From CAIMUS01 sp046347625 (GTDB lineage Bacteria; Pseudomonadota; Gammaproteobacteria; Competibacterales; Competibacteraceae), in NCBI GenBank assembly GCA_046347625.1, contig JAXMFU010000001.1, positions 434,001-498,000 of the forward strand: 64,000 nucleotides of DNA, written 5' to 3'. Below, piece by piece: positions 33,258 through 41,591 of the stretch (within the stretch, counting starts at the first letter, position 1; each line of letters opens with the position of its first letter). The translations under genes were made by a program, and so were the position numbers. The notes below the pieces were generated by a model. The model saw nothing but the letters and a program-made list of their open reading frames with translations, made no database searches and was not told the origin of the DNA.

Positions 33258-35876
33258 ATGGATCATTCCTTAACCGATCCGGTAATCACCAAACAGTCAA
33301 AACATTCACCACCAACCCGCCTAAACTATCGCTCCATCAAGAGTTCTTCTGGCCAGCGGGACTGGCTGCCACCGCTGGCTATTTGCTGCCTGGGCTGGTT
33401 GATCTACCTAAGCCTGGCACCCTGGCAATACGACGACAAACAACCCTGGCCGCCATTCCAGTCCCTGTTCGCGACGCTGACGTCGTCGACGGCTTTTCTC
33501 ACCAACCTGCTTATGCTTGTACCGGTTGCCGGTTTCGGACAGGGTGCTCTTCGGCGTTATTTTCCGGGGATTCCCCCCTGGCTGAACGCCTTGCTGCTCT
33601 GGATCGGTCTGACCCTGATCGGCCTGGCACTGGCCTATGCACAATTGCTGTTTCCGCCCAAGGTGGCGCCGCCTTTCAATCTTCCGGCTCAGCAGGTGGG
33701 GATTATCCTCGGCATTCTGCTGTGGTGGTCGATAGGCAGCCGGCTGGCCGTGGCCTTAGTTAAAACGGAGCGACGATCCGACCAGCACCCGTTCTGGCAC
33801 TATGCCGCCCTGCTGGCAGTGGTGCCCATCTTGTTTTTCCCTATTGATCCGGCGGAGCCGCTAAATAATCTAACCGCACACTGGCCGCCCGCTTCCCTGG
33901 GGGCATATTTGCAAGATTTACGGCGGTATCTCTCCGACCTGTTCAAAATCAGTATGCTCTGGGTACCGGTTGGCCTTATCTATACGCTGGGAGGCTATCG
34001 GCAGACACTACAGGTTTGGATGCCGGCTGTTGCGCTCGCTTTCGGGCTGCTGGGATTGCCGCTCTTCAGTAGTCTGAGGGCAGGCGATGTATTGGAAGTG
34101 ATGTGCGCCCTGGTGGGAACAGGCGTAGGTAGCGCGATCGGTGTGCGGACGCGATGGTCGGCCGGTTTTTCGGCCAAAATGGCGGCGCGTGTTCCGTTGC
34201 CATCGCGGGCAGCCACCGACTTCCGGTTGACGGCATCGACCCTGCTGCGGCAGGCGTTGGCGCTCGGCCTGCTGTTGGGCGTATTCCTGTCGCTAAAGGA
34301 CTTTCCCCGGCTGGCACCCTGGCTGGGTGTGGGTCTGATGGCTTATGTGCTGCTGCTCTGGCGGTTTCCCTATGCCTGGCTGCTGATCGTGCCGGCGCTG
34401 CTGCCGATTCTGGACTTCGCTCCCTGGACAGGCCGTTTTTTCTTCGATGAATTCGACCGGGTAATGCTGGTCACCCTGGCGCTGGTGCTCTGGCACGGTT
34501 GCCGTCCCCAGCCCGGCACGATCCTGGGGCGACCCCTTCCCCTGCTCCTGACGCTGTTCATCGGCTCCTATCTGATCAGCCTGCTGCTTGGGCTGTTACC
34601 CTGGCAGGAACTCGACGCCAATGCCTTCAGCAATGTCTGGAGCCATTACAACAGCTTGCGGATTGGCAAGGGAATGCTCTGGTCATTACTGGTGCTCGCC
34701 CTGCTGCGCTGGGGGCGGTTGCCCGAACCTGTGACAGCGCAGCGCCTGTTTGTGATCGGCTTAGGGATCGGACTGTCGGGAGTGGTCCTGCCGGAGTTAT
34801 GGGAACGTCGGCAATTCATGACCACAATTTCCCCAGTCGGCCTGCCGGCTCTGCTGGTAGCGTGGGGCGTGCTGGCGCTGGGGAGTTGGCGCCGCTTCAG
34901 GCTGACACGGCGGTTGAGCCTGGCGGAAATCGGCGCCTTACTGCTATTGGGCGCAGGAATCATTGGCAGTGTTATACTCCAGGGCGGCGACTGGCAAGCC
35001 ACTCAAGAGTGGCGGAGTTACCTTAGGCACTGGAACCATACCGTGGCGATGGTGGACCGGAATTGGACCACCCGCTGGTTCGGCATGGGATTGGGACGTC
35101 TCCCGGAGACCTATCTGTACCGTAATCTCGAAGGTATCACACCCACGACCTACCGCTTTGAACTGGATGAGGAACTGGGTATCCCCTTTCTACGCCTGGG
35201 TTCGGGTGAACCCCTTTATCTGGCCCAGCGGGTAGCGGTCACACCATCGCGGCGCTATACCCTTTACTTGGATTTACGTGGCGGTCGGAAAACCACCCGG
35301 CTGAATGTCTCGCTCTGTGAAGTCCAACGGCTCGATGCCTCCCGCTGCCATTGGGTCGGGGTTGAAATTCCCGCCGGCGATACCGACTGGCGCCCACACG
35401 AGCTTATCCTCGACGACCTGAGGATCGGCAATGGACCGATCCGACATCCGGTGGAACTACTGCTGTACAACCCGATACGGGGAACTATCGTCGAGGTGGC
35501 TAACTTGCGCCTGGTGGACGAACAGGGTCAGGAGTTGCTGGTCAACGGCGATTTTTCGCGGGGCGGCGACTACTGGTTTGGGAAAAGCGATAATCCTCCA
35601 CCCTGGCAAAGTAGAAATCTCTGGGTTCAGCTTCTGTTCGAGCAGGGCTGGCTGGGAGTGTCGACTTTTATGCTACTGCTGGTCGTTCTGCTCAGTCGAC
35701 TGGCAGGGGCGCTCTGGCGTGGTGATACCTTTGCCACCGCCCTGTTGGCGGCGGCGGCCGCTTTTCTCACGCTCGGTCTGACTAACAGCGTATTCGATAC
35801 ACCCAGGCTTACCGTTCTATTTTTCAGTGTTCTCTTGATGGGGGTCCTGGCATCGCCCCATAGGTCTGTCCCTTAA
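33258..35876 (+). CDS. Large VanZ/O-antigen ligase-like membrane protein
   Basis: About 872 residues from the Met at 33258 (an in-frame ATG at 33162 exists; neither has a good ribosome site). The N-terminal part is VanZ-like: LIYLSLAPWQYDDKQPWPPF, TNLLMLVPVAGFGQGAL and QVGIILGILLWWSIG, then FFPIDPAEPL. The middle has many membrane helices, including an IVPALLPILDFAPWTGRFFFDEFD segment. Late in the protein a soluble insert (about 640-800) contains beta-rich sequence with LLVNGDFSRGGDYWF. The end reads RNLWVQLLFEQGWLGVSTFMLLLVV, as in O-antigen ligases. Probably acts on an exported glycan; the exact activity is unknown. Confidence 0.65.
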   Translation: MDHSLTDPVITKQSKHSPPTRLNYRSIKSSSGQRDWLPPLAICCLGWLIYLSLAPWQYDDKQPWPPFQSLFATLTSSTAFLTNLLMLVPVAGFGQGALRRYFPGIPPWLNALLLWIGLTLIGLALAYAQLLFPPKVAPPFNLPAQQVGIILGILLWWSIGSRLAVALVKTERRSDQHPFWHYAALLAVVPILFFPIDPAEPLNNLTAHWPPASLGAYLQDLRRYLSDLFKISMLWVPVGLIYTLGGYRQTLQVWMPAVALAFGLLGLPLFSSLRAGDVLEVMCALVGTGVGSAIGVRTRWSAGFSAKMAARVPLPSRAATDFRLTASTLLRQALALGLLLGVFLSLKDFPRLAPWLGVGLMAYVLLLWRFPYAWLLIVPALLPILDFAPWTGRFFFDEFDRVMLVTLALVLWHGCRPQPGTILGRPLPLLLTLFIGSYLISLLLGLLPWQELDANAFSNVWSHYNSLRIGKGMLWSLLVLALLRWGRLPEPVTAQRLFVIGLGIGLSGVVLPELWERRQFMTTISPVGLPALLVAWGVLALGSWRRFRLTRRLSLAEIGALLLLGAGIIGSVILQGGDWQATQEWRSYLRHWNHTVAMVDRNWTTRWFGMGLGRLPETYLYRNLEGITPTTYRFELDEELGIPFLRLGSGEPLYLAQRVAVTPSRRYTLYLDLRGGRKTTRLNVSLCEVQRLDASRCHWVGVEIPAGDTDWRPHELILDDLRIGNGPIRHPVELLLYNPIRGTIVEVANLRLVDEQGQELLVNGDFSRGGDYWFGKSDNPPPWQSRNLWVQLLFEQGWLGVSTFMLLLVVLLSRLAGALWRGDTFATALLAAAAAFLTLGLTNSVFDTPRLTVLFFSVLLMGVLASPHRSVP

Positions 35877-35883
35877 CACCACC

Positions 35884-36738
35884 CTACCACGAGCGCAACC
35901 ACTGCAAGGTCCACTCCATCACCTGCTGGCGCCACTCCCGGCGGGAAAAGGTATGGTTGGCGGCGGGCAGTTCGTACCGGGTGATGCGTGGCTGGCGCAG
36001 CAGGCGCCGCCAGCGTGGCGAGGCCGCGACCGTATCTTTAAATTCGGCGGCGGTCAGGTCATTACCGCTCAGGATCAGTAAGACCGGTCCCGCGAAATGG
36101 GCCAGACCTTCCATCATACGTTCGGGCAGCGGTCCGACCGCCTCGCTGGAAGTCGCATTGCTTCGAGCCTGCACAGTGGGTGTAAGCACGGTCTTCACCA
36201 TTGCCAGCAAAGACCCTAAGGAGTCCGCCACCTTGAATTCGCCACGGCGGATTTTGGCCCACAGATCGGCGCTGAACAGCCGCTTCAGATAATAATGCTT
36301 GAGAAAAGCACGGGATTCGCCCACTTCGGTTCGCACCCAGGGATTCAACAGCACCAGTCCTTTCACCCGACGGTCGCGCCAGGCATAGAACAACGCCGCC
36401 GACGCCGCATCGCACAAGCCCCAGATAACGACTTCGCGCAAGCCCGGACAGCGCGCCAGGAAGGCATCGACGGCCGCGGCGATATCGTCCCGGCAATGCT
36501 CGAAATCGACCGCTTCGCCACCGGCATCACCCATACCGCGATAATCGAAGCGCAGAACCGGAATTCCGGCGGCGGCCAGATCGCGGGCCAACAGCAGGAA
36601 CTGCCGGTGGCTACCCACCCGATACTGAGGGCCACCGACCACGATGAGGACGCCACGCGCTGCCCGATCGGAACCGGGATGCAGAATACCGACCAGTCCG
36701 GCGCCCTGACAGGAGAAGGTGAACGCCACCTCCGACAT
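35884..36738 (-). CDS. Exosortase A-associated alpha/beta hydrolase 1
   Basis: A 284-residue alpha/beta hydrolase-fold protein of the type found beside exosortase A systems (hydrolase 1, TIGR03100-like). Landmarks: GVLIVVGGPQYRVGSHRQFLLLARDLAAAGIPVLRFDYRGMGDAGGE, then WGLCDAASAALFYAW where a Ser nucleophile elbow (GxSxG) would be. Here the elbow is GLCDA, so Cys or Asp takes the place of Ser. NPWVRTEVGESRA and the late His in PAANHTFSRREWR are present. The substrate is unknown. It directly follows hydrolase 2 (3 bases between the frames). Confidence 0.85.
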   Translation of the reverse strand: MSEVAFTFSCQGAGLVGILHPGSDRAARGVLIVVGGPQYRVGSHRQFLLLARDLAAAGIPVLRFDYRGMGDAGGEAVDFEHCRDDIAAAVDAFLARCPGLREVVIWGLCDAASAALFYAWRDRRVKGLVLLNPWVRTEVGESRAFLKHYYLKRLFSADLWAKIRRGEFKVADSLGSLLAMVKTVLTPTVQARSNATSSEAVGPLPERMMEGLAHFAGPVLLILSGNDLTAAEFKDTVAASPRWRRLLRQPRITRYELPAANHTFSRREWRQQVMEWTLQWLRSW

Positions 36739-36741
36739 CGG

Positions 36742-37551
36742 CTATTCGTCCAGGCTACGGCTGGTGGCTTCCAGCAACGCCGGCACGCCAGTGATTTCCT
36801 GGGTGGACCAAAACGGTTCACCCACCACGGTCCGGGCGCTGATCGCCGCACCGGCATCACGCCACTGTGCCAGCAGCCGCTGAGTGGACGGCGCCAGCCC
36901 GCGTTCGGACGTGGCCGCGAGTTCGAACCAGTTGACCCGAGTGCCGGCCGGCGGGGCCACTAACCGGACCTGCTCCAGGGCGGCGGCCAATTCAGGATGC
37001 AACTCGTAGCCGGCGACTTCCACCACCCGCCCGGCGGTCAATTCCGCCCGCAACTGAGCCGGTGTCTCCTGTGTTCCCCCCAATATCCCGGTGGCCAGAC
37101 GCAGACGCAGAAATTGAGTCAGCGCCGTGGCGCCACTGACGACAGGATGCCATAAGATCAAGCCGGTCGCTTGAACCTGCCGAGCCAGTTCCGCCGCCAG
37201 CAGGCATCCCAGCCGTAAACCCCAGATATGTAAAGGCGTGCGACTGCGGGCCAGTAACCAATCCAGACAGCGCCGTAGATCGGTCTGCCAGAGCGCCCAG
37301 CGGGCAGCGGCAAACTCCCCGCCGCTGTCACCACAACCATATAAATCCGGCTGCAAGACGCCGAAACCGGCGGCGGCAAAGCGGCGGGACTGTAAAGCGG
37401 CCATGCGCCGCGACTTGTTCAGTTCTTCCGCAAAGGGATGAATATAAAGAATGCTGCCACGGGGAGGGATAGCCGGAGAAGGGGAATAATACATAATGAA
37501 CAAGGGACCTGAACCGCCCTCTAGAAAGCCGGGTTCGGGCCGAATTTCCAA
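36742..37551 (-). CDS. Exosortase A-associated alpha/beta hydrolase 2
   Basis: About 269 residues, hydrolase 2 (TIGR03101-like) of exosortase A loci. Landmarks: GSILYIHPFAEELNKSRRMAALQSRRFAAAGFGVLQPDLYGCGDSGGEF, nearly diagnostic for the family. Then HIWGLRLGCLLAAELA, where the nucleophile position is Arg (GLRLG) rather than Ser. A catalytic Ser is therefore absent, as usual for this group. The start is uncertain: TTG 37551 just after the ACP stop is chosen, because the ATG at 37632 would overlap acpP by over 70 bases; the ATG at 37494 is another option. Second gene of an ACP-hydrolase-hydrolase operon. Confidence 0.82.
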   Translation of the reverse strand: MEIRPEPGFLEGGSGPLFIMYYSPSPAIPPRGSILYIHPFAEELNKSRRMAALQSRRFAAAGFGVLQPDLYGCGDSGGEFAAARWALWQTDLRRCLDWLLARSRTPLHIWGLRLGCLLAAELARQVQATGLILWHPVVSGATALTQFLRLRLATGILGGTQETPAQLRAELTAGRVVEVAGYELHPELAAALEQVRLVAPPAGTRVNWFELAATSERGLAPSTQRLLAQWRDAGAAISARTVVGEPFWSTQEITGVPALLEATSRSLDE

Positions 37552-37558
37552 GGATGGT

Positions 37559-37810
37559 TCAGTGGCCAAGCTTGCCCTCGACAAAGTCACAAAGGTTGCC
37601 GACGGTCTCGAACATGTCGGCGCCGATTTCATCGTCCTGGATCGTAATGTCGAAATGCTCTTCCAGTGCGGTGATCAATGATATAACCATCATGGAATCG
37701 AATTCCGGCAGGCTGCCCATCAACGGCGTGGAGCGGTCGAATTTCTGTGCGCGCTCGCCGAGCTGCAGGACTTGGGCAAGCAAAAGCTTAACCTCATCAC
37801 ACGTGGCCAT
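37559..37810 (-). CDS. Acyl carrier protein of the exosortase A-linked operon
   Basis: An 83-residue acyl carrier protein: helix 1 CDEVKLLLAQVLQLGERAQ, then the phosphopantetheine attachment motif LPEFDSMMVISLITALEEHF (Ser in DSM), and TVGNLCDFVEGKLG at the end. The ATG at 37810 has GAGGAG seven bases upstream and is better than 37828. ACP genes of this kind are regular neighbours of the two hydrolases; an acyl-modification pathway for a surface polymer is the usual guess. It is the first gene of the leftward operon. Confidence 0.87.
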   Translation of the reverse strand: MATCDEVKLLLAQVLQLGERAQKFDRSTPLMGSLPEFDSMMVISLITALEEHFDITIQDDEIGADMFETVGNLCDFVEGKLGH

Positions 37811-37828
37811 CGATAAACTCCTCTGCAT

Positions 37829-38202
37829 GAGAGCGATAGATAAGCGTCATAATGTAGTCGTCCGGCATCATTTTGGATAGTCGCAAAGCTCCCCGCCAGG
37901 AGTCGGGCGCAACCGAAACCGCTTCGCCAGAAACCTGTTAGGTCCTCGTGGTTCAAAAAAATTTAATTATGCCATCGTCACGGTCCGGCGAATATCGCTT
38001 GGGTAAGGGGGCTTAACACCTATCAGTTCGTAGGGCGCAATAGCGGAGCGGAACGGAGCGTATTGCGCCGTTATACAGCTACCCCTCATCCGGCGCATTA
38101 CGCTCCGCTCCGCTCTGCTCATGCGCCCTACGGCCTGTGATTCCAAGCGCGAACCGCCCCTACCCGACTGTGTAACCTTTATAAACATAGTTTAACAAAA
38201 AA
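37829..38202. repeat. Intergenic region with a family D double palindrome
   Basis: 38033-38131 holds GTAGGGCGCAATAGCGGAGC...GCTCCGCTCC...CATGCGCCCTAC, a long inverted repeat of the GTAG group. The AT-rich part at 37955-37975 may contain the promoter of the ACP operon, but no consensus is evident. No gene is seen. Confidence 0.6.
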
Positions 38203-38214
38203 CCGGTAAAGCGC

Positions 38215-38263
38215 TTGACATAGTGTGGTAACAACACTAACATTCCAGTGTAGTTCCTACACT
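38215..38263 (+). promoter_or_regulatory. nrtR promoter with two overlapping palindromic operators
   Basis: A -35 TTGACA (38215-38220), 17-base spacer and -10 TAACAT (38238-38243) form a near-consensus promoter. Palindrome 1, TAGTGT-N7-ACACTA (38221-38239), fills the spacer. Palindrome 2, AGTGTA-N5-TACACT (38247-38263), covers the expected start point. Centres are 25 bases apart. The position fits repression by the NrtR encoded immediately downstream; that pairing is inference. Confidence 0.75.
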
Positions 38264-38276
38264 AACCCCGCCGCTG

Positions 38277-38921
38277 ATGTCCCTGAATAACACGCTTGCT
38301 ATTTCCACCGATGTAGTGCTGTTCAGCATTCGCCATGATCGCCTCGAGGTCTTGCTGGTCGCAATGGATAATGGTGGCTGGCGGTTGCCCGGCGGCGGCA
38401 TGGCACTGGACGAAGACCTGGATAGTTCGGCTTTGCATCATCTGGAGCAACAGACCGGTGTCAAAGGGGTTTACCTGGAACAGCTTTATACCTTCGGCCG
38501 CCCGGAGCGGCACCCGGCACAACGGCTGGTTTCGGTGGCTTATTACGCCCTGGCGCCGGATGAACAACTGCGCCTGTGCGAGCGGCGGGCGGCGGGCCTG
38601 GGCTGGTTTGCCATGGCCGAGTTGCCGCCGTTGGCACTCGATCATGCGGCCATCATCGCCCTGGCGCACAAGCGGCTGGCGGCCAAGTTGGCCTATACCA
38701 CGATTGCGCTGCAATTTATGCCGGAGCGTTTTACCCTGAGCGCCTTGCAATCCGTCTACGAGACCATTTTAGGGGTCGCGCTGGATAAGCGTAACTTCCG
38801 CAAACGGGTGTTAGCCATGGGCTGTCTCGAAGCCACCGGTGAACTGCACCGGAACGGCAATCACCGTCCCGCCCGCCTGTACCGCGCCAGAACCCCCGGT
38901 AAAGTCGAATTCATCAAGTAG
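38277..38921 (+). CDS. nrtR: NrtR, Nudix-related repressor of NAD biosynthesis
   Basis: A 214-residue regulator. Residues 1-140 are a Nudix fold: STDVVLFSIRHDRLEVLLVAMDNGGWRLPGGGMALDEDLDSSALHHLEQQTGVKGVYLEQLYTFG. The Nudix box is broken (LEQQTGV instead of REUxEExGU), so it should bind ADP-ribose-type ligands without hydrolysis. Residues 140-214 form a winged helix (RFTLSALQSVYETILGVALDKRNFRKRVLAMGCLEATGE). NrtR proteins repress NAD synthesis genes and release DNA on ADP-ribose binding. nadA follows 25 bases later, supporting the call. Confidence 0.9.
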   Translation: MSLNNTLAISTDVVLFSIRHDRLEVLLVAMDNGGWRLPGGGMALDEDLDSSALHHLEQQTGVKGVYLEQLYTFGRPERHPAQRLVSVAYYALAPDEQLRLCERRAAGLGWFAMAELPPLALDHAAIIALAHKRLAAKLAYTTIALQFMPERFTLSALQSVYETILGVALDKRNFRKRVLAMGCLEATGELHRNGNHRPARLYRARTPGKVEFIK

Positions 38922-38946
38922 CACGCCACTCTTCCGAGAATCCTTC

Positions 38947-40032
38947 ATGAACGCCATCGCTCCTCTCGCTGATCTTTCCCCCGGCTTACGCCGGGTGCCT
39001 GTGCAGGTACCCGCTACGGTTGAAGAAACTCTGGAACCTCTGGAACGACAGAGGCTGATCGACCGGATCAAGCAGCTGCTGGTGGAACAGGACGCCAAGC
39101 TGGTTGCCCATTACTATACTTCGCCCGACTTGCAGGCGTTGGCCGATGCCACCGGCGGTTATGTCTCGGATTCCCTGGATATGGCACGGTTCGGCACCGA
39201 GTGCCCGGCCGGTACGCTGGTGGTGGCCGGGGTGCGCTTCATGGGCGAGACCGCCAAAATTCTGAATCCTGAAAAACGGGTGCTGATGCCGGACCTGGCG
39301 GCCACCTGCTCGCTGGATATCGGTTGCCCGGCGGAGGATTTCGAGGCTTTCTGCAATCGGCACCCCGATCGCACCGTAGTGGTCTATGCCAATACCAGCG
39401 CGGCGGTGAAAGCGCGGGCCGATTGGGTGGTGACCTCCGGCATCGCGCTCGATATCGTCCGTTATCTGGCGGCCCGAGGCGAAAAAATCCTGTGGGCACC
39501 GGACCGCCATCTCGGCGGCTATATCCGCCGGGAAACCGGCGCCGATATGCTGCTGTGGCAAGGTTCCTGTGTCGTACACGAAGCCTTCAAGGCGGACGGC
39601 TTGCGCCGGTTACGGGCCGAGCATCCGGACGCCAAGGTGCTGGTGCATCCGGAATCACCCGCCGATGTCATCGCCCAGGCGGATGTGGTTGGTTCGACCA
39701 CGGCCCTGATCGAAGCCACCCGCACGCTGGCCGCCCGGACATTTATCGTTGCCACCGACCGGGGGATCTTTCATAAGATGCGGCAGGCGGCACCGGGTAA
39801 GATGTTTCTGGAAGCGCCGATCGCCGGCAAGAGCGCAACTTGCGTCAGTTGCGCGCATTGCCCGTGGATGGCCATGAACGGCTTGCGCAAGCTGGCGGAT
39901 GTCCTGGAAACCGGCGCCAATGAAATTCTGATCGATGAGGCCGTCCGGGTGCGCGCGGTAGCACCGATTCAGCGCTTACTGAATTTTGCGGCGCAGCGTG
40001 GCCGGGTGGTACTGGGCAATAACGATGCTTGA
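38947..40032 (+). CDS. nadA: Quinolinate synthase NadA
   Basis: A 361-residue NadA that condenses iminoaspartate with dihydroxyacetone phosphate to quinolinate in de novo NAD synthesis, using a [4Fe-4S] cluster. Features: LVAHYYTSPDLQALADATGGYVSDSLDMARFG, FMGETAKILNPEKRVLMPDLAATCSLD, MLLWQGSCVVHEAFKADGL, HPESPADVIAQADVVGSTTALIEA and SATCVSCAHCPWMAMNGL. Cluster-ligand Cys are in ATCSL, GSCVV and the CxxCxxC block. The start at 38947 (MNAIAPLADLSPGLRRVPVQ) follows nrtR closely, so co-transcription and NAD-dependent control are likely. nadB is not in the window. Confidence 0.95.
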   Translation: MNAIAPLADLSPGLRRVPVQVPATVEETLEPLERQRLIDRIKQLLVEQDAKLVAHYYTSPDLQALADATGGYVSDSLDMARFGTECPAGTLVVAGVRFMGETAKILNPEKRVLMPDLAATCSLDIGCPAEDFEAFCNRHPDRTVVVYANTSAAVKARADWVVTSGIALDIVRYLAARGEKILWAPDRHLGGYIRRETGADMLLWQGSCVVHEAFKADGLRRLRAEHPDAKVLVHPESPADVIAQADVVGSTTALIEATRTLAARTFIVATDRGIFHKMRQAAPGKMFLEAPIAGKSATCVSCAHCPWMAMNGLRKLADVLETGANEILIDEAVRVRAVAPIQRLLNFAAQRGRVVLGNNDA

Positions 40033-40202
40033 GAAAGCGGCCCTTTCCCTTCGCCGGTGGAGGGAAAGGGCGCCGCCTGGACGGGGTGGAAGATAAATTA
40101 TCAAGGAGTCCGGAGGACGTGCTAAAATTGCACTTCGATTGTTGTCGAATCGATCTCGGTTTCTAGAATAAAAATACAGCCACCTGGGGGACCCACACAG
40201 GC

Positions 40203-40829
40203 ATGAAGACCCGCGAGCGCATTTTGCAAACCAGTTTGCAGCTTTTCAATGAGTATGGGGCGCCTCGAATTACGACCAATCATATCGCCGATGAAATGAA
40301 TATCAGCCCCGGTAATCTCTATTATCACTTCCGCAATAAGGATGAGATTATCTACCATTTATTTGTCAGCTACGAGAAGAAGATATCGGACGCCTTGCAA
40401 GTCCCGCAAAGCCGTGCTCTCAATATGGAAGATATGTGGCTTTACCTTCACCTGGTGTTCGAAAGCATCTGGGAATATCGTTTTCTCTATCGTGACCTGG
40501 ACAATATCGTCAGCCGCAGCAGGAAGTTACGGCTGCGATTCAAACGTATTCTAGAACGCAAGATCAAGACGGCGGTGGCAATATTCGAAGGTCTGGTGCA
40601 AACCAATATTATCCAGGCTACCGCCGAAGAAATTCAGGCCCTGGCTACCAATGTTGCCGTGGTCGCTACCTATTGGATCAATTTTTATAATATCCGTCAT
40701 GATGACCACAACAGTAATGACAACAACCTGGGTCAGGGCGTCTATCAAGTGATGGCTCTGGTGGTACCCTTCTTAAGGGAAGATATGCGCAAGCTTCTGC
40801 AGAAGCTGAGCCATGACTATCTGGACTGA
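40203..40829 (+). CDS. TetR-family regulator, PhaD-like
   Basis: A 208-residue TetR/AcrR repressor. N-terminal helix-turn-helix: RERILQTSLQLFNEYGAPRITTNHIADEMNISPGNLYYHFRNKDEIIYHLF. The remaining alpha-helical ligand domain (RLRFKRILERKIKTAVAIFEGLVQ, VVATYWINFYNIRHDD) resembles PhaD-type regulators that control phasin genes in PHA-storing bacteria. The phasin gene lies 28 bases downstream on the opposite strand, which supports that reading. Confident as TetR, less so as PhaD. Confidence 0.8.
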   Translation: MKTRERILQTSLQLFNEYGAPRITTNHIADEMNISPGNLYYHFRNKDEIIYHLFVSYEKKISDALQVPQSRALNMEDMWLYLHLVFESIWEYRFLYRDLDNIVSRSRKLRLRFKRILERKIKTAVAIFEGLVQTNIIQATAEEIQALATNVAVVATYWINFYNIRHDDHNSNDNNLGQGVYQVMALVVPFLREDMRKLLQKLSHDYLD

Positions 40830-40856
40830 GGCCGGCCGGGGCAATGCTCAAAGCGC

Positions 40857-41261
40857 TTAAGGCTTATCGAGCAGTATCTTAATCCGGATATTGATGTCTT
40901 CTATGCGCTCGATTAGTTCCTGGACATCTTCACTGGTGGGCACTCCCAGCCGTAGCAGGACCCGAGCCATCCGGTCTTCCATCAACTGTTCCACGCCATC
41001 GAGAGTATCGGTGGCTCTATCTTTGAGCTCTTCGACCGTGTTTTCCCACTGGGCTTTGACGGCTCCGACTTTTTCCTGGGTAGCCTGGCGCGTATGAGAC
41101 TCCACTTTTTCTCCTTCCTCCACTAAGGCCGTGAACAGCCGGCTGCTCCCTTCCTCAGCCAACGCAAAAGCGCCCAAGCCCGCCAGCCAGACTTTTCGAG
41201 TCAACCCGACAATGCCCGCCACTGACAAAGGCGGCGACGATGTGGATTTGTCCGTTACCAT
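40857..41261 (-). CDS. Phasin (PHA granule-associated protein)
   Basis: A 134-residue phasin of the PhaI/PhaF type. SVAGIVGLTRKVWLAGLGAFALAEEGSSRLFTALVEEGEKVES is the conserved amphipathic N-terminal block. It is followed by a coiled coil (VKAQWENTVEELKDRATDTLDGVEQLMEDRMARVLLRLGVPTSEDVQELIERIEDINIRI). Phasins coat polyhydroxyalkanoate granules and set their number and size. The start has GAAAGG upstream. It lies near the PhaD-like gene; phaC is about 10 kb away. Confidence 0.9.
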   Translation of the reverse strand: MVTDKSTSSPPLSVAGIVGLTRKVWLAGLGAFALAEEGSSRLFTALVEEGEKVESHTRQATQEKVGAVKAQWENTVEELKDRATDTLDGVEQLMEDRMARVLLRLGVPTSEDVQELIERIEDINIRIKILLDKP

Positions 41262-41591
41262 GGTTCAGTACCTTTCAAGCCAACAGCCTATCAGGAATGC
41301 AATCGAAATTGCTATTGTAGGCTGGATTAGGCGCGCCGGCCACCGACCCGGAAAGATCGGGTGCAAGCGAAATTGTGAGGTACCATGGCCCGTTCCCGGC
41401 AGGGCCGGCGCGGACGCCGGCGCTCCCAGGGCCGGCGAAGCATCGACGCTCCCAGGAGGCAAGCCGGCACCTCTAAGTCACAGTTCGGGTAGGTCGGGTT
41501 AGGCGCGCCGACCACCGCACGATCGCAGAAGGGAGAACGGACCGGCGCGCCGTAACCCGACAGGGGGATTCTTACGGTAACGGGTTATACT
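41262..41591. repeat. Repeat-filled gap with family A copy
   Basis: A complete family A palindrome (41489-41562) and a half copy with GGCTGGATTAGGCGCGCC (about 41322). Between them are two short direct repeats of GCCGGCG...GACGC...CGCTCCCAGG (41405-41460). No gene is evident. Confidence 0.65.
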
